Source of the DNA: Paenibacillus silvae
Lineage (GTDB): Bacteria > Bacillota > Bacilli > Paenibacillales > Paenibacillaceae
Length of the DNA stretch: 64,000 nucleotides
Direction: 5' to 3'
Assembly (NCBI RefSeq): GCF_014639235.1
Contig: NZ_BMFU01000002.1
Coordinates: 762,361-826,360 of the forward strand
The notes beneath the pieces are model-generated. The model was given only the letters and a program-made list of their open reading frames with translations, ran no database searches and had not been told where the DNA came from. Below, piece after piece: positions 16,867-25,004 of the stretch. The first letter of the stretch is position 1. Each line of letters starts with the position of its first letter. Made by a program: the position numbers and the translations under genes.

Positions 16867-17994
16867 TTAAGCCAAGCGCATTTTGAAATCCTGATATCCG
16901 AATTCACGAACGACTTCGCAATCGCCGTCTTTGCGTTTCACCGCAATCGCTGGCAGTGGCATGCCGTTAAACGTATTTGTTTTAACCATGGAGTAGATCG
17001 CCATGTCTTCAAATACGAGACGGTCCCCTTCTTTCAAAGGCTCATCGAAGGAGTAGTCGCCAATGACGTCACCAGACAGACATGTTTGTCCGCCCAGACG
17101 GTACAGATGGGGCTTCTCCCCCGCTTCACCTGAACCGATCAATGGCGGACGGTATGGCATCTCAAGCACATCCGGCATATGGCAAGTTGCAGAAGTATCC
17201 AAAATGGCGATATCCATGCCGTTCTTGTGGAAGTCCAGAACAGAAGTCACCAGATAACCTGCATTGAGGGCAACTGCTTCTCCCGGCTCCAGATACACTT
17301 CCAAGCCGTAATCATTTTGCATCCGTTTAATGCATGCTTCCAGTCTTGGAATGTCGTAATCTTCACGGGTAATATGATGTCCCCCGCCAAAGTTAATCCA
17401 TTCCATCTGCGGCAGCCACTGTCCGAACTTCTCAACCACTGCATTCAGCGTTGTTTCCAGATCGTCCGAGTTTTGCTGACACAGCGTATGGAAGTGCAGT
17501 CCAGATACCCCTTCCAGCAGCTCTGCACGGAAATCCTCCTGCTTTGCGCCGAAGCGTGAACCTGGAGAACACGGATCATAGATCTCGTGTCCTTCCTGCG
17601 TGGAGCATTCCGGGTTCACACGCAAACCAACCTTACAACCAGCCTGCAGTGCTTTATCCTTGAATTTCGCCAGCTGTGAAAAGGAGTTGAAAATGATGTG
17701 ATCACAGATCGAAACAATCTCATCCATCTCCTCCTCACGAAAAGCCGGAGCAAAAACATGATTTTCCTTGCCCATCTCTTCATGTCCGAGACGTGCTTCA
17801 TACAAACCACTTGCGGTCGCACCGCTCAAGTATTCTCCAATCAGCGGATACATAGCTGTCATGGAAAATGCCTTCTGTGCAAGTACAATTTTCGCACCTG
17901 TACGCTGCATTACACCGTTCAGGATTTTCAAGTTTCTCTCAATCAAAGCTTCGTCAACAACAAAACAAGGCGTAGGCAGCTGTTCAAACTGCAT
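16867..17994 (-). CDS. nspC: Carboxynorspermidine/carboxyspermidine decarboxylase
   Basis: PLP-dependent fold-III decarboxylase of the alternative polyamine pathway, releasing norspermidine or spermidine from the carboxy intermediate. 375 residues. Lys41 in IVLAQKAF is the PLP lysine; HFHTLCQQNSDDLE, INFGGGHHI and YLEPGEAVALNAGYL match NspC; DTSATCHMPDVLEMPYRPP contains the conserved Cys/Asp region. The start MQFEQLPTPCF overlaps the neighbourhood of the upstream gene's stop (1 bp between), indicating translational coupling; an upstream extension of 18 residues lies inside that gene. Confidence 0.95.
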   Translation of the reverse strand: MQFEQLPTPCFVVDEALIERNLKILNGVMQRTGAKIVLAQKAFSMTAMYPLIGEYLSGATASGLYEARLGHEEMGKENHVFAPAFREEEMDEIVSICDHIIFNSFSQLAKFKDKALQAGCKVGLRVNPECSTQEGHEIYDPCSPGSRFGAKQEDFRAELLEGVSGLHFHTLCQQNSDDLETTLNAVVEKFGQWLPQMEWINFGGGHHITREDYDIPRLEACIKRMQNDYGLEVYLEPGEAVALNAGYLVTSVLDFHKNGMDIAILDTSATCHMPDVLEMPYRPPLIGSGEAGEKPHLYRLGGQTCLSGDVIGDYSFDEPLKEGDRLVFEDMAIYSMVKTNTFNGMPLPAIAVKRKDGDCEVVREFGYQDFKMRLA

Positions 17995-17995
17995 C

Positions 17996-19240
17996 TTAGC
18001 GAACAAGCTCCGATTCTTTAGCTTTGGACTCTTCCGGCAGTGCATCAACCAGAACCGGATTGAAGTCTTCTACCCAAGGAAGGCCCCATTTGTTCAGTTC
18101 TTCCATGAACGGATCCGGGTTGAACTCTTCCACGTTGTATACGCCTGGTTTATTCCATTTGCCTGTCATCACCATCGCTGCGCCGATCATTGCCGGAACA
18201 CCTGTAGTGTAAGAGATTGCTTGGGAGCCAACTTCTTTGTAGCACTCCTGGTGGTCACAGATGTTGTACACATAGTACGTTTTGTCTTGACCATCTTTTT
18301 TACCTTTGAAGATACAACCGATGTTTGTTTTACCTACAGTACGAGGTCCAAGGGACGCCGGATCAGGCAGAACAGCTTTCAGGAACTGCAAAGGAATGAT
18401 TTGTTTACCTTCGAATTCGATTGGCTCGATCGAAGTCATGCCTACGTTTTCCAGAGCTTTCAAGTGAGTCAGGTAGCTTTGACCAAATGTCATGAAGAAA
18501 CGGATACGTTTCAAGCCAGGGATGTTTTTCGCGAGAGACTCCAGCTCTTCGTGATACAACAGGTACATGTCTTTTTCGCCCACTTCTTTGAAGTCATAGA
18601 CACGTTTGATTTCCATCGGTTTCGTTTCGATCCATTCACCGTTCTCCCAGTATCTGCCGTTCGCAGAAACTTCACGAATGTTGATCTCCGGGTTGAAGTT
18701 GGTAGCAAACGGGTAACCGTGATCGCCGCCGTTGCAGTCGAGGATATCAATGTATTCAATTTCGTCAAAATAGTGCTTCAATGCGTATGCAGAGAATACG
18801 CCAGTTACTCCCGGATCGAATCCACTGCCCAGCAGAGCAGTAATGCCCGCTTTTTCAAAACGCTCTTTGTAATCCCACTGCCAGCTATATTCGAATTTCG
18901 CCGTATCTTCAGGCTCATAGTTTGCTGTATCCATGTAGTGTGTTTTTGTAGCCAGGCACGCATCCATGATCGTCAGATCCTGGTATGGCAGCGCAAGGTT
19001 CATTACGATATCTGGTTGGAACTCATTGATCAAAGCGATCAGTTCATCTACGTTATCTGCGTCTACTTGAGCAGTCGTAATTTTAGTTTTACCGCCATCC
19101 AATTTTGCTTTCAAATCGTCGCATTTGGATTTTGTGCGGCTTGCGATACAGATTTCTTCAAAAACCTCGCTGTTTTGAACGCATTTGTGTACCGCTACAG
19201 AAGCCACGCCGCCGGCGCCGATAATTAGTGCTTTTCCCAT
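17996..19240 (-). CDS. Carboxynorspermidine/carboxyspermidine dehydrogenase (saccharopine dehydrogenase family)
   Basis: NADPH-dependent reductive condensation of aspartate semialdehyde with a diamine (putrescine or 1,3-diaminopropane) to the carboxy-polyamine that NspC decarboxylates. 414 residues. Rossmann motif IIGAGGVASVAVHKC at 6-20, NLALPYQDLTIMDACL, LGSGFDPGVTGVFSAYA and the C-terminal PGVYNVEEFNPDPFMEELNKWGLPW are family hallmarks. GATAGGAG lies before the ATG. Forms a two-gene operon with nspC. A structured leader with an intrinsic terminator lies 100-270 bp upstream, suggesting control by attenuation. Which polyamine is made cannot be told from sequence. Confidence 0.94.
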   Translation of the reverse strand: MGKALIIGAGGVASVAVHKCVQNSEVFEEICIASRTKSKCDDLKAKLDGGKTKITTAQVDADNVDELIALINEFQPDIVMNLALPYQDLTIMDACLATKTHYMDTANYEPEDTAKFEYSWQWDYKERFEKAGITALLGSGFDPGVTGVFSAYALKHYFDEIEYIDILDCNGGDHGYPFATNFNPEINIREVSANGRYWENGEWIETKPMEIKRVYDFKEVGEKDMYLLYHEELESLAKNIPGLKRIRFFMTFGQSYLTHLKALENVGMTSIEPIEFEGKQIIPLQFLKAVLPDPASLGPRTVGKTNIGCIFKGKKDGQDKTYYVYNICDHQECYKEVGSQAISYTTGVPAMIGAAMVMTGKWNKPGVYNVEEFNPDPFMEELNKWGLPWVEDFNPVLVDALPEESKAKESELVR

Positions 19241-19352
19241 TTTCTCATTCTCCTATCCCCATAATTAAGTTTTTTTGTTTTTTTCATAAAATTCCAAGAC
19301 GTTCGCAGTTGTATTGTTTCATTATGCAACGTCCACCCGCTCCGAATACAAT

Positions 19353-19519
19353 AAAAAAAGCAAGGTGAAAAATGTCGCATTTGCGCACACCATCACACTT
19401 GCTTGTCGATATACATCATAAAAAAGACGCGAAGACTCCATGACCAAAAAAGTCCACAAGAACTCCTTCGGCGGAAAGCTCCTTCATGTATATCAATATT
19501 GGATCAGAGTCTATATAGC
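19353..19519 (-). promoter_or_regulatory. Candidate riboswitch/attenuator leader of the carboxy-polyamine operon
   Basis: Minus-strand RNA. GATATACAT (19494-19486) pairs perfectly with ATGTATATC (19416-19408), extendable to 11 bp with a wobble, enclosing about 70 nt that contains GCCGAAGG and two GAAGGAG copies. A competing or pseudoknotted pairing exists between AGACTC (19512-19507) and GAGTCT (19438-19433). Three nt after the 9-bp helix an intrinsic terminator begins: AAGCAAG (19404-19398) with CTTGCTT (19364-19358) and internal GTGA/TCAC and CGC/GCG pairs, then seven Ts. A TATATA (19519-19514) could be the -10. I cannot match it to S-box, T-box, lysine, glycine, purine, guanidine or other classes I know. 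Confidence 0.6.
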
Positions 19520-19629
19520 AAATAATTCGCCTTTACCACTCTTATTGACCGTTTCACAAGTTGATGTGCAGATGCACTGGTTGTAAAGTAACCAACTTAT
19601 AAAATTTGAGCTTTGAACTCAATCAATAA

Positions 19630-19645
19630 GGCAACAGAAGTTGCC
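19630..19645. repeat. Small hairpin in an otherwise featureless intergenic stretch
   Basis: GGCAAC-AGAA-GTTGCC, a perfect 6-bp stem. Apart from this and the leader at 19353-19519, I see no gene or clear signal in 19520-19822. Confidence 0.35.
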
Positions 19646-19822
19646 AATCGGCATTTGACCCGGCTGTCCGTATGGCCTTAACTCCCTGATGGAAGTGGTC
19701 AAAAATTATCTGCTGGAAAGCTCTAATTCATATTGATAAATCAACTTTCCAAAATCACAGGTATTACACTATCAGACGTTTCTCTAAAAATCAAGAGATA
19801 TTTTAAAATTAATTTTTCAGTT

Positions 19823-20290
19823 CTAATTTGTTTCAGAATGAAAGCGGTACCCGTCAAATACAGCGAGCCCCTCCTGATTAAGCACTTTCCCTGCTACCTC
19901 GGGCTTTTGAGGACTTTTCATAAATACTTCTTCACAGGCAATCATAATATTATCGCCAGCAATAGCAGCAAGCTGATCATGCGTCACACTGTACACAAGT
20001 CTTCCGAGATTTGACCACACCATCGCCCCGGAGCACATCACACAAGGCTCGCAGCTGGTATAGAGAGTATATTCGCTGAGATCAAAAATGTTATTTTCTG
20101 AACAGAAGGATCGGATAAGCCCGATTTCCGCGTGATGGGTGGGATCACAGAAACTGTTAATTTTATTTTCACCCTTCATCACGACTTTACCACCCTTTAC
20201 CAGAATTGCCCCGAAAGGTTCGTTGCCTTCCGCTCTCGCCTGGAACGCAAGCTCAATCGCTTTTTGCATAAATATTCTATCATCATCCAT
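19823..20290 (-). CDS. Cytidine/deoxycytidylate deaminase-family nucleoside (guanine-like) deaminase
   Basis: Zinc hydrolase of the CDA fold, 155 residues. The metal/proton-shuttle motif HHAEIG and the second zinc motif CEPCVMCSGA are intact. Overall it is closest in shape to GuaD-type guanine deaminases and riboflavin/tRNA deaminases; the tRNA adenosine deaminase itself is usually elsewhere, so a base or nucleoside substrate is likelier. The start MDDDRIFMQKA was chosen because GGAGGGG lies 6 nt upstream; upstream in-frame Met residues have no such site. Monocistronic. Confidence 0.85.
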   Translation of the reverse strand: MDDDRIFMQKAIELAFQARAEGNEPFGAILVKGGKVVMKGENKINSFCDPTHHAEIGLIRSFCSENNIFDLSEYTLYTSCEPCVMCSGAMVWSNLGRLVYSVTHDQLAAIAGDNIMIACEEVFMKSPQKPEVAGKVLNQEGLAVFDGYRFHSETN

Positions 20291-20430
20291 CACAGGCCCC
20301 TCCATAAAGGTTAAGATTCGATGTAAATTATACCTTTTATAGTACACTACCTTGTTTATCTTCCGTATTGAAAATTAGATACATTTTATTTCAGTTACAA
20401 GTTTTTTTTTTCTTCAAATCGAAAAAATTG

Positions 20431-20500
20431 AGGAGCATTCATCTGTTTTTTATCCGTTTTACCGTATGATAAAAAAATCATAAAGATAGGAATGCCCCTC
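20431..20500. repeat. Long nested inverted repeat of unknown role
   Basis: GAGGAGCATTC and GAATGCCCCTC (10 of 11 complementary) flank an inner stem TTTTTTATC/GATAAAAAA. It lies in the 318-bp gap between the deaminase and PuuD-like genes, where no ORF is convincing. It could be a termination or processing hairpin for the minus-strand gene ending at 20609, or a mobile-element remnant. Confidence 0.4.
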
Positions 20501-20608
20501 TGCCTTGATCTGAAATCTTGAAACGATTCTGACTCAAATATTTATATGGATATGACCGCCTTGAATAATCATAAGTCCCGAATGGATAAATAATCATTCA
20601 ACCGAATG

Positions 20609-21358
20609 TTAGGCTGATGCTGATGACTCCGCCTTGTTCAGGCTTGAGATATGACAAGCATGAACAAATGCCCTAAACAAATGTCGACTGTACTCGTCCA
20701 CGGCGTAACTATACTCCCGATGCCACTGAACAGCGAGCACAAACGAGCAGCCAGGCATGACGACAGATTCAATCAATCCATCCTCTGCAATCGCTGCAGC
20801 CACTAATTGATCGGATAACGTTTTAATGCCCTGATGGTGATAACTGTTAACCCGAATCTGGTCCGTCTTCAAGATATCATGAAGCAAATTATGCTTTTCA
20901 ATATGTACGGAATGCACGAGATTGGTGTACGGGGGTTTTTGCTGATGAGTAATTTTCTGCTCTGCATCAAAAGCTGTGGGGATATCCTGATATAACGTTC
21001 CGCCTAATATAGCGTTAAACAGCTGTAATCCGCGGCATATGCCGAAGGCTGGTTTGCCCAGCGCAATCACTTTTTCAAACAGAACAGCCTCCATCCTGTC
21101 CCGCTCTATACACAACTCGCCACAGACGCTCTGCATCTGCTCACCGTAAAGCTCCGGATTCACATCTTGTCCACCTGTAAACAGAAATCCGTCAAAGGTG
21201 GTCGCCAGCGTTGTGATCGTATCCTCATCCGCCGTTAATGGCAGCATGACCGGTATCCCGCCCGACGCTTCAATCGCCTTCATATAATCAGGAAGCATCC
21301 AGTAGCTTTTTTTGTCCGTATCATACAGAGGCGTTACCCCAATCATCGGTTTGTTCAT
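20609..21358 (-). CDS. PuuD-like class I glutamine amidotransferase-fold hydrolase
   Basis: Predicted gamma-glutamyl-gamma-aminobutyrate hydrolase or related gamma-glutamyl amide hydrolase (peptidase C26), 249 residues, cytosolic. N-terminal IGVTPLYDTDKKSYWMLPDYMKAIEASGGIPVMLP is typical, the nucleophile Cys is in GICRGLQLFNAILGG, and the catalytic His in VQWHRE. The start MNKPMIG has AGGAGG 8 nt upstream; the longer open frame before it is not protein-like. It lies downstream of the response regulator on the same strand, with about 130 bp between them. Confidence 0.88.
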   Translation of the reverse strand: MNKPMIGVTPLYDTDKKSYWMLPDYMKAIEASGGIPVMLPLTADEDTITTLATTFDGFLFTGGQDVNPELYGEQMQSVCGELCIERDRMEAVLFEKVIALGKPAFGICRGLQLFNAILGGTLYQDIPTAFDAEQKITHQQKPPYTNLVHSVHIEKHNLLHDILKTDQIRVNSYHHQGIKTLSDQLVAAAIAEDGLIESVVMPGCSFVLAVQWHREYSYAVDEYSRHLFRAFVHACHISSLNKAESSASA

Positions 21359-21489
21359 GCCGTGCGACCTCCTAATCCTGCTTTTTATCCTCTGAAAACT
21401 TGCTTCTATTTTATCAGAATTTCTACTGAATAATGTGCATAAAACCTTGCACTTCTGCACCTGAATGAATGCCTGCACCAATCCTCTGC

Positions 21490-23007
21490 TTATGAAAGAT
21501 CGCTCAGCTGTTGCTTGTATTCCGTTGGACGAAGTCCCTTATATTCTTTGAACACCTTGGAAAAATAGTGTTGATCGGTGAAGCCCAGCAGCTCAGCCAG
21601 CTCTCTGAATTTCATCTCGGGCTGATCAGACATCAGACGGCAGGCTTCCTCAATTTTAAGGCGGTTATAGTATTGTACAAAAGTCACACCTGTTTCGCTC
21701 TTGATAACCCGGCTAACATAAGAAGGACTGATGTGGAACTTGTTCGCGATATCACGAATGGACAAGGCAGAGTATTTATTTAAACGTATATATTCATCAA
21801 TCTTCTCAAATAATAGTGAACCGCTCCGTCGAACCTGTGATTGCAGCATATCAAAGCATTGCTCGATCCATTCCATCAGTTCCTTGCAAAAATCAGTGTA
21901 TGCTGGCAAGTCCATCAGCTGTCTGCATCTCATCTCTAATGCGAGTCTCATTCCCGACCCCTGCTCTTCAAAAAGATGCGCAAACGTATCAACGATCAAC
22001 CCCATGAAACGTTCAATCTCCGTCATATGCACATGCTCGTCAAGCCAGCGCTGAAGAAGTTCCGTAAGCTTGAGCGTAACATTTTCTTTGCGCAGCAGTT
22101 GAATCATTTGCACAAAGGAAGCCTCTGCCGCACTGTCCAGCACACCTGCTTCGGACCGAACCATAGAGATCGGATTGCCTGTATCCAGGGTGATGCCCTG
22201 CATGAGACGCTGCTGTTCAGCCAGCAGGGAGCCTATACGGTGATAGATGTCAGTTATATTCTCCCGTTCAGAAGACAGCGGCTGTCCTCCGATCATGACA
22301 TTGATCTCATGTGTCGCAAGGGTTCTGCGTATCGTTTCAAGACATTCATACATGGAAGTATACGAATCCAAAGCACGGTGATGAACAAAAACGACATACT
22401 GATCTTCTTTTTGGCTTAAATACACCCGGCAGTAATGAGATGTGAAAAAAGAGTTCATCATAGCCTGAAGCTGTTGCAGCCCCCAAGCTCCTTTGTTTCC
22501 TGTAAAAGGTTGTCTGCGCATCATAATCATCACCTGAGTATAGAGCGGTGCATATTCACTGGGCTCTTGCCCTGCATCAATATGCTGCTCGTCAATAATT
22601 TCACGCAGATCAATCTGATTTTTCACTTTCCGTTGATCCAGCTGCTCTACAACTCTGCCGATGACCTCCTCCAGCGATTCCCGTTCCACCGGCTTTAACA
22701 AGTAATCAAATACCTGCAAGCTTAGTGCCTTTCTGGTGTATACAAAATCACTATACCCGCTGATCAATACAACCTGCAGATCGGGATTTGTCTCCTTGGC
22801 CTGTTCAATCAGCGCCAATCCATCCATTCGCGGCATACGGATATCCGTCAGAATCAAGTCAATATGATGCTTCCGGAATACTTCCAGCGCCTCCTCACCG
22901 TTGGCGGCTGTGGCCTCCACTTGCACAGGATACTCCAGGGATGAGAGAAGCATTTGAATGTTGCGCAGGATCGGTTTGCTGTCTTCCACAATCATCACAT
23001 TGTACAT
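21490..23007 (-). CDS. YesN-type response regulator with AraC DNA-binding domain
   Basis: 505 residues. Receiver domain at 1-120 with phospho-acceptor Asp55 in LILTDIRMPRMDG, switch residues ISGYSDF and the Lys of LLKPVERE. A long variable middle follows, and the last 100 residues are an AraC-type double helix-turn-helix (YSALSIRDIANKFHISPSYVSRVIKSETG ... FRELAELLGFTDQHYFSKVFKEYKGLRPTEY). Seventeen bp after the kinase gene. Such YesMN pairs in Paenibacillus usually activate the sugar importer next to them, here the divergent ABC operon at 25.0 kb. Confidence 0.93.
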   Translation of the reverse strand: MYNVMIVEDSKPILRNIQMLLSSLEYPVQVEATAANGEEALEVFRKHHIDLILTDIRMPRMDGLALIEQAKETNPDLQVVLISGYSDFVYTRKALSLQVFDYLLKPVERESLEEVIGRVVEQLDQRKVKNQIDLREIIDEQHIDAGQEPSEYAPLYTQVMIMMRRQPFTGNKGAWGLQQLQAMMNSFFTSHYCRVYLSQKEDQYVVFVHHRALDSYTSMYECLETIRRTLATHEINVMIGGQPLSSERENITDIYHRIGSLLAEQQRLMQGITLDTGNPISMVRSEAGVLDSAAEASFVQMIQLLRKENVTLKLTELLQRWLDEHVHMTEIERFMGLIVDTFAHLFEEQGSGMRLALEMRCRQLMDLPAYTDFCKELMEWIEQCFDMLQSQVRRSGSLLFEKIDEYIRLNKYSALSIRDIANKFHISPSYVSRVIKSETGVTFVQYYNRLKIEEACRLMSDQPEMKFRELAELLGFTDQHYFSKVFKEYKGLRPTEYKQQLSDLS

Positions 23008-23024
23008 CTGCTGTCCCTCCTGTG

Positions 23025-24800
23025 TTAATAAAAATCCTTGGTCAATGAACCGATGATCTGAACGGTAGCACCCTGTTCCTTGTCGGATGAATGATTGAAT
23101 ATATTCACAAACAATCGATTGCGGTACATGAGCTTGAGTCTATTGACGCTGTTGATTATACCCATATTGCCGAGGGCTGGCTGCTGACTCAGGACCATCT
23201 GTGATTCGTCATCTGCTGTCTGCAGCCTGTCCATGATTTCCTTGATTTTGTCCGCCTGGAACCCATCGCCGTTGTCTGTAATCTCAAGAGCCCATAGTCC
23301 GTTATATTGTTTCACTGTAATCCGGATACGCCAGGGAGGTGCTGTCCGGGTAAAGGCATGCTCTACACAATTTTCCACAAACGGCTGAATGACGAGCCGG
23401 GGAAGCTTAACCTCACTGCCCATTTCATCAGCGACAATTTCCCACTCCAGATCCTCCTCATATTTCTGTTGCACCAGCGACAGGTAATGACGGGTATGCT
23501 CCAGCTCTTCATCCAAAGTCACATGTGCATAGGGTGATGATACTATATAGCGCAGGCTCTCTGAGAGATGTTTGCACATATCGGATACAGCCCTGTTCCT
23601 GCCTTCCTGAGCAGCGATACTGATCAGATAAAGCACATTATGAATGAAGTGAGGCGCAATCTGAGCCTGCAGGGCCGAATTGCGGGCTTTCACCTCTTCA
23701 TGCAAAGCCTGCTTTTCACGCTCAATGGATCGCTGTAACCGATGGAGCAAATCCTGGAAAGCTTCATTAAGAAGCAGCAGATCATTATTTTTAGGGGTCT
23801 TTTCCATTTTGAGATGCAAATTACTGTAATTCATACGCCAGATCTGACTGCGAAGCTTGCGAATCGGAAGCAGCAGATTACGTGTGGACACAAAAATGTA
23901 TACAAAGGAAAACAGCATAAGGCCAGTAATCAGAAGAATGGACATCGTCTGCACGGAGCGAATGGGGCCCAGAACGGATGCTTTGGGCGTAATCATGTAT
24001 GTAATCCAGCCTGTTTGTGGAGACATGGCATGTGTGATGTATTGATCAAACCTGTTGACATTCAACCCTTCCGAAGTTGACGGATTCATCCTTTCTTGTA
24101 ACCGTCCGCTTCCGGCTTGCGAGCCCGTCATCTGTTCTCCATGCTCATTCAGAATATATACATCCCCTGCCGTAATACCTCCGGTCAGATTCTGAATATA
24201 AGCCTGGTCCATTTGAATGCTGAGATAACCATATACTTTGCCGTTCTGATCATTAATCGTACGTACAAAGGAGATATGATTGGACTGGCGCACCAGCACA
24301 AACCCCTGTTCCTGCCATGCGCGTCCTGCACGACTTTTATCCAGCATATCCCGAAGGAGAGCTGCGGGGTTACTGATGCCGAGATAGGATGTAAGCAGCA
24401 CACCCTGTTTATCATAAATGGACATGTCCTTTATATTCATGCTTGGCCCAATGGCCTGGAACATAATATCCTTCAGGATGCGAATCTGCTTCAAGCGTTC
24501 ATAATTATTCGGAGCAAGCGAGCTTTTGTTCATTGCGGTGAAAATATCCTTGTTGGATAATATGCGCTGTGACATTTGATTCTGCTGCTCAACATACAAA
24601 TCCACCTGTTCTCGCACTTTTGTTGCGGCAATGAGCAAATCCTGCTCTGTTTTTTGTCTAAGCGGGGTAACCACCACGACATTAACGTAGACAATGAAAC
24701 ATCCTAGCACAAATAAAAGCAAAGCCAAGAAGGTTAGAAGCACCTTCGTTTGCAAGCTGAATTGCGGTGTACTCTTTACAAGTTTGAACATGTCCTGCAT
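23025..24800 (-). CDS. YesM-type membrane sensor histidine kinase
   Basis: About 591 residues. Two helices (LLTFLALLLFVLGCFIVYVNVVVV near residue 25 and a second near 290, SILLITGLMLFSFVYIFVSTR) bracket an extracytoplasmic Cache-like sensor domain, followed by a HAMP linker. The histidine is in QAQIAPHFIHNVLYLISI (LytS/YesM H-box), and the ATPase has N-box VENCVEHAF and DNGDGF. The last residues overlap no other gene. Start uncertain: ATG at 24800 is 4 nt after AGGAG; the ATG at 24791 (MFKLVKS) has better spacing. Likely senses a sugar or binding-protein complex for the adjacent importer. Confidence 0.92.
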   Translation of the reverse strand: MQDMFKLVKSTPQFSLQTKVLLTFLALLLFVLGCFIVYVNVVVVTPLRQKTEQDLLIAATKVREQVDLYVEQQNQMSQRILSNKDIFTAMNKSSLAPNNYERLKQIRILKDIMFQAIGPSMNIKDMSIYDKQGVLLTSYLGISNPAALLRDMLDKSRAGRAWQEQGFVLVRQSNHISFVRTINDQNGKVYGYLSIQMDQAYIQNLTGGITAGDVYILNEHGEQMTGSQAGSGRLQERMNPSTSEGLNVNRFDQYITHAMSPQTGWITYMITPKASVLGPIRSVQTMSILLITGLMLFSFVYIFVSTRNLLLPIRKLRSQIWRMNYSNLHLKMEKTPKNNDLLLLNEAFQDLLHRLQRSIEREKQALHEEVKARNSALQAQIAPHFIHNVLYLISIAAQEGRNRAVSDMCKHLSESLRYIVSSPYAHVTLDEELEHTRHYLSLVQQKYEEDLEWEIVADEMGSEVKLPRLVIQPFVENCVEHAFTRTAPPWRIRITVKQYNGLWALEITDNGDGFQADKIKEIMDRLQTADDESQMVLSQQPALGNMGIINSVNRLKLMYRNRLFVNIFNHSSDKEQGATVQIIGSLTKDFY

Positions 24801-24877
24801 CACACTCCTGAATAACCATGGTGTTATATCCGGGCTTCAACGTTCCATGACCTACTGTATCACGGGCCTTCATGAAA

Positions 24878-24958
24878 TGATAGCGATTTCAAGTTCAGTA
24901 TTTTACACATGAATGTTCAACCACAGACATGTACCCACAGCATGAAAATATCTATAAT
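24878..24958 (+). promoter_or_regulatory. Possible cre site and -10 box before the sugar ABC operon
   Basis: TGATAGCGATTTCA (24878-24891) fits the cre consensus with one mismatch and is flanked by TGAAAT/ATTTCA arms. TATAAT at 24953-24958 could be the -10 of the importer operon; no good -35 is present, as expected for an activator-dependent promoter. Confidence 0.45.
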
Positions 24959-25004
24959 CGGATGTGCAAACGGATTCAAGAGATGATCTAGAGGGGGATT
25001 CACA

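Noticed and set aside
17768..19228. 486-codon plus-strand open frame
   Set aside because: It is antisense to the carboxynorspermidine dehydrogenase and nspC genes, has no ribosome binding site, and its translation is Phe/Cys/Arg-rich with no domain; a shadow of a strongly biased coding strand.
19401..19512. Lysine or T-box riboswitch in the polyamine leader
   Set aside because: GCCGAAG recalls lysine riboswitches, but the other conserved lysine-element segments and the T-box sequence are missing.
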